Shown here in pieces: positions 58,323 through 64,000 of a DNA stretch of 64,000 nucleotides. The notes beneath the pieces are model-generated. The model saw only the letters and a program-made list of their open reading frames with translations, ran no database searches and was not told the DNA's origin. Origin of the DNA: Bacteroidota bacterium (GTDB lineage Bacteria; Bacteroidota; Ignavibacteria; UBA10030; UBA6906); assembly GCA_019637975.1 (NCBI GenBank), contig JAHBUR010000004.1, positions 119,295-183,294 of the forward strand. Direction: 5' to 3'. How positions within the stretch are numbered: position 1 is the first letter of the stretch; every line of letters begins with the position of its first letter. Both the position numbers and the translations under genes were made by a program.

Positions 58323-59507
58323 TTATCTTTCTTTCAATGCCACCAGACAGCAAGCGTTGTTGTGATATTCATACTTTCCCTTTTTTGATTTTCCATATTC
58401 GCCATAAGTAAAAAAGCCCGCCATGGGTGCGTTCCAAATTTGTTGCACCTGTTCTATCTCTTCCTTGATTACCATTCCAAATGATAAATGCCTGCTCACA
58501 CATGAAAACAGAATTAGCGCATCGGCTTGTTGATCTGCATGATCCTTTATGCCTTTACAGTCTTCTACTACTTTATCAATGGAATCAAAATCAGGCGGCA
58601 TGGCAAATTTGATTTTCGATCCTTGCGGCACATTTCCGGAACAAATCAGTGAGCGGTCAGTACGATTGGCAAACATGGCTGTACGTATTACCGGATCTAC
58701 ATTTTCACGTTCTAACTGCAAGGGATAATACCAGGAACTGAGAAATCTCGCAATGTCGTTACCGGAATCCAGCAGTATGTCAACGCCCAGGTAATTCATC
58801 AGCATATCCAATGCGGGTTTGTCGTCAATCGTATATATTATGCTGCCTTCACTTTTCGTTACTGTTTTTGTCGTGCCGATGGCATTCCAGCCACAAGTGG
58901 CGATACCTCTTACATCGATCTTATCTTCATCAAGGATGAGTGCTACCAATGCGCAGTCGTTACTTTTCCCGTTGGTAAAAACATAGGTAGCTTCAAGAGC
59001 CAGGTCGTCTCCAGCCTTACCTCCAAATACAGTCACTTCACTGTTTGGCGATGAAGTATGTGTTGTACTGCCTTGCAAGATACCTTCGACTATCGGTTCA
59101 CCATCTGAAGATACCCCACTGTTTGCTATGATAAATGCGGGGTTGCTGAAAGTTTCTTTTCCGATGGCACCGATTTTCCTTGCGTCTTCCAAAGCAGTTC
59201 TGGGGTTTGTTTCAAGAAATTGTACTTTAAAATACGCCGGGTTCATGTCGAGGAGTAGCATTACTATGCTGCCTCCTTCAATTTCACCATCGATGAATTC
59301 GCCTGCGGTTGTAGCGCCGAATATCTGAATACCTTTTTCGTCAAGCAACATGGAAATAGCTCTTCTATCTTGTTTGACAGACAGGAATACTATGGCTAAA
59401 GTTGGCTTGAAACCCTGCCTGTTCGACAGGCAAGCGTCAGCCATGATTCCTTCCAATGCTGATTGAATTTCTTCCGGGGTTTTCCCTTTGATTGATTTTG
59501 CTTTCAT
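58323..59507 (-). CDS. FIST-domain sensory protein 2
   Basis: A 394-residue FIST_N/FIST_C protein starting MKAKSIKGKTPEEIQSALEG. It has an extra insertion near residue 20 ('ACLSNRQGFKP') against its paralogues. 'TLAIVFLSVKQDRRAISMLL', 'GGKAGDDLALEATYVFTNGK' and 'APMAGFFTYGEYGKSKKGKY' are shared marks; it ends 'CLVALKER'. Its start overlaps the end of FIST 3 by 4 bases (ATGA) and its stop lies 2 bases before FIST 1, so all are co-translated. Confidence 0.87.
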   Translation of the reverse strand: MKAKSIKGKTPEEIQSALEGIMADACLSNRQGFKPTLAIVFLSVKQDRRAISMLLDEKGIQIFGATTAGEFIDGEIEGGSIVMLLLDMNPAYFKVQFLETNPRTALEDARKIGAIGKETFSNPAFIIANSGVSSDGEPIVEGILQGSTTHTSSPNSEVTVFGGKAGDDLALEATYVFTNGKSNDCALVALILDEDKIDVRGIATCGWNAIGTTKTVTKSEGSIIYTIDDKPALDMLMNYLGVDILLDSGNDIARFLSSWYYPLQLERENVDPVIRTAMFANRTDRSLICSGNVPQGSKIKFAMPPDFDSIDKVVEDCKGIKDHADQQADALILFSCVSRHLSFGMVIKEEIEQVQQIWNAPMAGFFTYGEYGKSKKGKYEYHNNACCLVALKER

Positions 59508-60643
59508 GTCTTCTCCTTCAAGGCCACAACGCAACACGTGTTGTTGTGAAACTCATGCTTCCCTCTTTTCGACTTGCCATATTCCCCGTAACTGAAGAAT
59601 CCTATGAGAGGTGCATTCCATACGTTGGTCACTCGTTCAATTTCTTCGCTTGTCATGACACCGAATGACAGATACCTGCTGACACAGGAAAACATGATCA
59701 CTGCATCGGCATCCCGATCCTCTTTTATTTCAGTACATTCCGCAACAACAGCATCAATGACATCGAAGTCAGGAGGAAGGGAGAACCGGATTTTCGCTCC
59801 CTGAGGTACATTGCCAGCGCAGACCAACGAACGATCTTCAGCATTACCTAACATGGCTGTTCGCATCACCGGTGGAGCATCTTCTCTTTCCAGTTGCAGC
59901 GGATAATATGCGCCAAGATTGAAAACGGTATTATTGAGAGGCTGCTGATCCAGACTGAGTCCCAAATACTTCATTACCAGATCCAACGCGGGTTGATCGT
60001 CAATAGTGTAAACTATATTACCTGCGCTCTTAGTAATTGTTTTGGTAATGCCGATAGGTTTCCACCCGCAGGTGGCAACTCCGGATATTTCTACTTTGTC
60101 CTCGTCGATGATCAATGCCGCCAGACCGGTGATGCTGCTCTTACCAAGGGTGAACACAGCTGGCCCGGTTAAGGTGAGGTCATCACCCGCCATACCACCA
60201 AAGATGGTGGCTCCTTCTCCGAATCCATCTTCAATGCCTTTTATGATCTGCTCACCGTCCATTTCAGTGCCCCAGCCGGATACAATGATAAATGCCGGGT
60301 TCGAGAACGCTTTCTTTCCCTCCTCACCTAACTGCTTTGCAATTTCGTAATCAGAACTGTTGCCCGTTTCGAGGAACACCAATTTGAAATAGGAAGGATT
60401 CAAATCAAGCAGCATGATAGCAATGCCCCCTTCGCTGATCTCAGGGCTGATGAACTCGCCAGACGTTGTGGAGCCGAAGATGCTGATGCCTACATTGTCG
60501 AGCAATGAACAGACAGCTTCACGGTCTTGCTTGATGGACATGAAGACGATGGCAAGCGTCGGTGTGAAGCCATCAGCCATACTTTGTTGCAATGACAGCC
60601 GGATTTCTTCGGGCGAATTTCCTTTGATGGATTTTGCTTTCAT
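59504..60643 (-). CDS. FIST-domain sensory protein 3
   Basis: A 379-residue FIST_N/FIST_C protein starting MKAKSIKGNSPEEIRLSLQQ. It is closest to FIST 2: 'TLAIVFMSIKQDREAVCSLL', 'IFGGMAGDDLTLTGPAVFTLGKS', 'VATCGWKPIGITKTITKSAG' and 'APLIGFFSYGEYGKSKRGKH', closing 'CCVVALKEKT'. It starts 3 bases after the EthD-like gene stop. Probably a cytoplasmic small-molecule sensor; the four copies may cover related ligands. Confidence 0.87.
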   Translation of the reverse strand: MKAKSIKGNSPEEIRLSLQQSMADGFTPTLAIVFMSIKQDREAVCSLLDNVGISIFGSTTSGEFISPEISEGGIAIMLLDLNPSYFKLVFLETGNSSDYEIAKQLGEEGKKAFSNPAFIIVSGWGTEMDGEQIIKGIEDGFGEGATIFGGMAGDDLTLTGPAVFTLGKSSITGLAALIIDEDKVEISGVATCGWKPIGITKTITKSAGNIVYTIDDQPALDLVMKYLGLSLDQQPLNNTVFNLGAYYPLQLEREDAPPVMRTAMLGNAEDRSLVCAGNVPQGAKIRFSLPPDFDVIDAVVAECTEIKEDRDADAVIMFSCVSRYLSFGVMTSEEIERVTNVWNAPLIGFFSYGEYGKSKRGKHEFHNNTCCVVALKEKT

Positions 60644-60646
60644 GAG

Positions 60647-60952
60647 TTACGTCTCGACTTGTCCTATCAATATTGTGACTCCACCCGTTGCAAAATTGGA
60701 AAGGTCGGCTGCCATTGCTTTTCCTTCGGGAGAACCCAATGTCTGCTGCATCTCCGCAGGTCCTGCGAAATAGAGTTCAGCCATCCGGTAATGCGCCGGA
60801 GTCGAACCGTCGGGATTGGGCAGGAATCTCGTGTACTCCGCTTTTGCAATGCCCGCAGCTTTTGCCACCAGCGGCAGATGGGTCTGGTGATAGTATTTCT
60901 CAAATGCATCCACATCGGCTGGATGCCCGTATAACACTGTTGCTTTGATCAT
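60647..60952 (-). CDS. EthD-like stress/oxygenase-associated small protein
   Basis: A 101-residue protein of the EthD / dimeric alpha-beta barrel type: 'LYGHPADVDAFEKYYHQTHLP' then 'RFLPNPDGSTPAHYRMAELY' and 'LGSPEGKAMAADLSNFATGGV'. EthD relatives are small dimers, some needed for ether degradation, most of unknown role. It is set inside an array of FIST genes and precedes FIST 3 by 3 bases. Two palindromes lie in its upstream gap and could control it. Possibly it binds or alters the ligand the FIST proteins sense. Confidence 0.8.
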   Translation of the reverse strand: MIKATVLYGHPADVDAFEKYYHQTHLPLVAKAAGIAKAEYTRFLPNPDGSTPAHYRMAELYFAGPAEMQQTLGSPEGKAMAADLSNFATGGVTILIGQVET

Positions 60953-61063
60953 GTGTGCCTTATTGTTTGTGGTTGAAGTTAGAACTGTGCTTTAATCATC
61001 CCGTTCTCCGATGGCTAATCACCATCTTCGTTGTTTGCTTCTTGAGGAAACTCTCCTCCATGC

Positions 61064-61150
61064 AATTGTGGGTACAGCGTCCCCACTTTTCTTCGTGTTG
61101 TTGATGAAGGCAGAGTTGTTCTGAATTGTGCGGACATTGTCCGCACAATT
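61064..61150. promoter_or_regulatory. Pair of similar palindromes 60 bases apart
   Basis: 61124-61150 is a perfect 27-base palindrome: AATTGTGCGGAC and GTCCGCACAATT arms about a 3-base centre. 61064-61090 is a degenerate copy: AATTGTG, then GTCCCCAC at the same spacing plus one base. Both lie in the 209-base gap between FIST 4 and the EthD-like gene; the first could also act as a stem-loop at the end of FIST 4, but has no T-run. Two matching sites one promoter-length apart suggest an operator. Confidence 0.45.
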
Positions 61151-61161
61151 GTGGTTCTGTT

Positions 61162-62316
61162 CTATGTTCGCTCCTTCAACGCAACCCAGCTACAGGCGCC
61201 TGAATGAAACTCCTGGTTGTTTTGATTGTCCCTCCCAAATTCCCCATAGGTGAAAAAACCGGCCATAGGAGCGTTCCACACCTTATGCAGGCCTTCGTTC
61301 TCTGCATTCACCAACGGGCCCAGCACATTGATCCTTCCTGCACAGGAAAATACGAGCAGTGCATCCGCCGCATTCTCACCTTTGATGCGGGTAGCTTCCT
61401 GCAACACTTCTTCTACAATGTCAAAATCGGGGGGCATGGAGAACCAGAATTTTGTTCCTTCCGGCATGGCCACATCCAGGTGCAAAGCATTTTCATTTTC
61501 ATCAATACGTAAAGGAGTATGTAAAAATGTTCCGCCTCCGGGTCTTTCAACAATGAAAGGATAGTACATACTCACATCATTCATCAGGTCAAAAGATGTA
61601 GCACCTGCATCCTCTTTCCTGCCGAGATACTGCAAATACATTTCTATTGCCTGGTTGTTATCAATTGTGTAAACCAGGTTACCTTTACTTTTCGTCACTG
61701 TTCTTGAAATACCCATCGGTTTCCACCCGGTGATGGCTATGCCCTGTATGCTCACGTTGTCTGCATCCAGTACGATTGCCGCCACGCCAAAATCAGTTTC
61801 CCTATCATTTGTGAAAACATAACTGCCGGTAAAGGTCATATCATCGCCTGCCATGCCGCCGACAAAGAACCGATCCTGACCCAGGGCTTCTCTCACTGTC
61901 TGAACCAGAGTCGGTCCATCAAAAAATTCCCCTTTTGCATTCATACCCGTGCTGCACAACAGCAAGGAAGGATTTTTGAACTGACGGGCTGCCTGTTCCG
62001 CTAATTGACGGGCTGCTTCTGCAATGCTTCTACCACCAATGTCTTGAAACAAAACAGCATAGTTATCCTTCGATACATCCAGCAATAACATTGCTATGGA
62101 CTCTTCGCCCTGGTATCCGTCTGTAAATTCACCGCAGGAAGTGGCGCCAAAGACATCTATTCCCTGCCGGGTCAGCAGCTCACGGACAACTTTGCGGTTC
62201 TGCTTGACGGAGATAAACACAATCGCCAATGTCGGCCTGAAGCCGTCGGCCATACCGTGTTGCAAGGCCGATCGGATTTCTTCGGGCGAATTGCCTTTGA
62301 TGGATTTTGCTTTCAT
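61162..62316 (-). CDS. FIST-domain sensory protein 4
   Basis: A 384-residue FIST_N/FIST_C protein starting MKAKSIKGNSPEEIRSALQH, with 'TLAIVFISVKQNRKVVRELL', 'FVGGMAGDDMTFTGSYVFTND', 'IAITGWKPMGISRTVTKSKG' and 'APMAGFFTYGEFGRDNQNNQ', closing 'CSWVALKERT'. It is set apart from the other three by the EthD-like gene and a 209-base gap with palindromes. The longer reading to 62409 is rejected since the paralogues share the MKAKSIKG start. Confidence 0.87.
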   Translation of the reverse strand: MKAKSIKGNSPEEIRSALQHGMADGFRPTLAIVFISVKQNRKVVRELLTRQGIDVFGATSCGEFTDGYQGEESIAMLLLDVSKDNYAVLFQDIGGRSIAEAARQLAEQAARQFKNPSLLLCSTGMNAKGEFFDGPTLVQTVREALGQDRFFVGGMAGDDMTFTGSYVFTNDRETDFGVAAIVLDADNVSIQGIAITGWKPMGISRTVTKSKGNLVYTIDNNQAIEMYLQYLGRKEDAGATSFDLMNDVSMYYPFIVERPGGGTFLHTPLRIDENENALHLDVAMPEGTKFWFSMPPDFDIVEEVLQEATRIKGENAADALLVFSCAGRINVLGPLVNAENEGLHKVWNAPMAGFFTYGEFGRDNQNNQEFHSGACSWVALKERT

Positions 62317-62383
62317 GATCGTATTGGTGTTGAAACGGTTGATTGAACATGTCTCATCCTTCGGGGCAGTCGGCAGTTCCAGA

Positions 62384-64000
62384 TCATTGTCGAAGTGCTG
62401 TGACTTCATCCTCCAGCCCCGTCATCTGCCAACGGATGAGGGAAACGGGTATCATACCGACGCCGTACATCTCGTCGAAAAAAGGCTTGAGCCTGAAGGC
62501 ATCACCAAGTTGCCGGCTGCGGTCTGCGATGAGCCTCTCGATCAGGTACTTGCCAGTGACGTAGATTGTGCCGTAGCCCGGCTGGCGCAGATACAGATGT
62601 TGTTCGCCGCCGATCAAACTCAGATCCTCGCCCACCCAACCACGGGGTGTCCACTCGATTTGATACGCACGGGCTTCTTCGAGTGTGATTTCGTTTGCGT
62701 GCGCGTAGAGTGAAGCAAGCCCCCTCGCACATCGGAACGCTAACATGATCCAGACCAACTCGCGTGCACGCGGGTTATCGTCGTACAGCCCGGCGTGCAT
62801 GAACATCTCCTCCACCCCCGTTGCAAACCCCTCCGATCTGCTCATCCAGATATTGTAGAGAAGGGGGTCACGGCGCGTCGGGTTCGGGTGTGGTTCATCC
62901 CGTATCATTGCCGTCTCGAACCAGTGAACGAGATGCGTGTACAACACTGCCGGCTCAAGATGCATCACGTTAGTGAAGAAGTTCCTCTTCTCCGGCGGCC
63001 TGTAGCTTCCGAGGTGCTTGCGAAGCTCAGGTTCCATATAGGGCTTGACCGTCAGGATGTCCTGATTCTTCAGGAAGTCCATCATCTTTCGTACCGATGC
63101 ATCCGCCCGTTGATCATATTCGGCGGGGGATGATACCGGTGCAATCGGCGAGAGGTTTCGATTTCGGTGACGTTCAAGACTGAGCATGGCCAACGAGCGG
63201 TCGAGCTCGCGCTTCAACAACATCTCCTCTTCCTCCCAAGTCATGGGAATGAGCAGAACATTCTGCAAGTGCCACGTGTACGCCTCCTTGCCGATTCCGG
63301 ACGGGCCTGTCTTGGACGGCGCTTGCTGTTCCAACCACTCGGCCAGACTTACTGTCGCCGCCCGCGCTTCCGCAAGGGCCTTCTTGAACTCACGGCCCGC
63401 TGTTCCCGTCTTCTTCGCAAGATCATCCAAATCGTTGATCTGATCGCGTATGCTTTGGGTACCCTCAATCCACACATCACGTGCGTTGCCCGTCAGGTTT
63501 GCGCGTGCTTGCTGAAGAAGCGGGGGAATCACCCGCAGTTGCTTCGCAAGCTTTGCCTCATCCATCTTGGACAGCGGGAATGTGTACATCCAGAGTTCGA
63601 TGGCAGCGTGGCTCGTCGGGCCTTCGTGCGCGGGTGTATCGCTTTGATCAGGCCAGACGATTGCATAGTACGCCGGGTCGCGTGCCCATGGTTGCAGCAC
63701 ACGAATGTTGAAGTCGAGGCCGTTCATTTCCGCACGCAGCAACTCGAAGTCAACCTGATGTTCAAGCGGCCATCCACTCTGATCCATTGATGAGAGACGC
63801 GCTTGAAGAGCTTGCAGCTTGCGATGAGTTGCAGCAATTGTCGCCGTGGTGTAGTCGGGAACGCCCCCGGGCAACGTCGGATGTGCAAGTGCACGGAACT
63901 CACGGAAGAGGGAGAGAAGTTCGTCGCGAGAGCTCTGAGCGTAGGCAACAGCATTCGTGGCAACGAGGAGGGAAATAACCATCAATGTGAGAAATGAGAG
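62384..64000 (-). CDS. DUF885-like secreted protein, start beyond the window
   Basis: At least 538 residues, in frame up to base 64000. A signal peptide end ('LSFLTLMVISLLVATNAVAYAQ') runs off the edge, so the true start lies outside. The body is helical and matches the DUF885 (M32-like) pattern: 'SRSEGFATGVEEMFMHAG' for SEGW, then 'LVWIMLAFRCARGLASLYAH'. The zinc motif HExxPGH expected 25-45 residues before SEGF is missing; the area reads 'THLVHWFETAMIRDEPHPNP'. It may thus be inactive or bind metal otherwise. Not clearly linked to the FIST genes that follow 67 bases later. Confidence 0.7.
   Translation of the reverse strand, partial: LSFLTLMVISLLVATNAVAYAQSSRDELLSLFREFRALAHPTLPGGVPDYTTATIAATHRKLQALQARLSSMDQSGWPLEHQVDFELLRAEMNGLDFNIRVLQPWARDPAYYAIVWPDQSDTPAHEGPTSHAAIELWMYTFPLSKMDEAKLAKQLRVIPPLLQQARANLTGNARDVWIEGTQSIRDQINDLDDLAKKTGTAGREFKKALAEARAATVSLAEWLEQQAPSKTGPSGIGKEAYTWHLQNVLLIPMTWEEEEMLLKRELDRSLAMLSLERHRNRNLSPIAPVSSPAEYDQRADASVRKMMDFLKNQDILTVKPYMEPELRKHLGSYRPPEKRNFFTNVMHLEPAVLYTHLVHWFETAMIRDEPHPNPTRRDPLLYNIWMSRSEGFATGVEEMFMHAGLYDDNPRARELVWIMLAFRCARGLASLYAHANEITLEEARAYQIEWTPRGWVGEDLSLIGGEQHLYLRQPGYGTIYVTGKYLIERLIADRSRQLGDAFRLKPFFDEMYGVGMIPVSLIRWQMTGLEDEVTALRQ

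Overview
The window reads as one chromosomal segment of an anaerobic or facultative bacterium of the Bacteroidetes/Chlorobi/Ignavibacteria (FCB) kind. That is an inference from protein style: a four-subunit 2-oxoacid:ferredoxin oxidoreductase, very many multihaem c-type cytochromes, histidine kinases joined by repeated 'KAEAQAREAQIEAALER' linkers, FIST sensor proteins and lipoproteins with clear lipoboxes. G+C looks a little above 50 percent. Almost everything is on the minus strand; only 40.2-46.2 kb is on the plus strand. I saw no rRNA, tRNA, CRISPR, transposase or phage gene.

Region 1 (1-17.8 kb, minus strand) is carbon and amino-acid metabolism. Read in transcription order it holds a CcmF haem lyase, a ferredoxin, an Acg-type nitroreductase, a methionine gamma-lyase, an acyl-CoA hydrolase/transferase, and the four subunits of a Vor/Kor-type oxidoreductase with an outer-membrane protein gene set inside the operon. 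Then come two tiny ferritin-like proteins, a membrane protein, an isocitrate/isopropylmalate-type dehydrogenase, an HMG-CoA lyase, a lipoprotein, a class III CoA-transferase, the LeuC/LeuD-type dehydratase pair and the start of hemN. A coherent reading is methionine to 2-oxobutyrate, oxidation to an acyl-CoA with reduced ferredoxin, then CoA recovery, followed by handling of branched C5/C6 acids.

Region 2 (17.9-35.7 kb, minus strand) is a large electron-transfer island. Eight cytochrome c genes carry 81 haem-binding motifs by my count (9, 6, 12, 11, 7, 4, 19 and 13). They stand with a Rieske protein, a bc-type cytochrome b, a b561-like cytochrome b, an outer-membrane porin and a TonB-like protein. 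The 13-haem protein is fused to its own cytochrome b domain, like the CbcL inner-membrane quinol oxidases of Geobacter. The Rieske, cytochrome b and 11-haem trio looks like a bc complex in which a multihaem protein replaces cytochrome c1. The porin with one 12-haem and two lipoprotein cytochromes looks like a porin-cytochrome conduit through the outer membrane. Together they could carry electrons from quinol to an acceptor outside the cell.

Region 3 (35.7-39.8 kb, minus strand) holds a degenerate receiver, a universal stress protein, an NtrC-type sigma-54 activator and its PAS histidine kinase. Five sites matching the sigma-54 -24/-12 pattern (TGGCAY-N5-TTGM) lie 40-70 bases before ccmF, the tonB-like gene, the porin, the 13-haem fusion and the stress protein. 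I infer one sigma-54 regulon driven by this two-component pair that co-expresses haem attachment and the electron-transfer machinery.

Region 4 (40.2-64 kb) is sensory. It has a plus-strand operon of a large membrane kinase, a CheY-like regulator and a hybrid kinase. A minus-strand array follows: four tandem FIST paralogues with an EthD-like protein, a soluble kinase, a 1593-residue kinase with six repeated ~190-residue sensor units, a 7TM-type kinase, a receiver protein and a receiver-PP2C phosphatase. The window ends in a DUF885-like secreted protein that runs off the edge.
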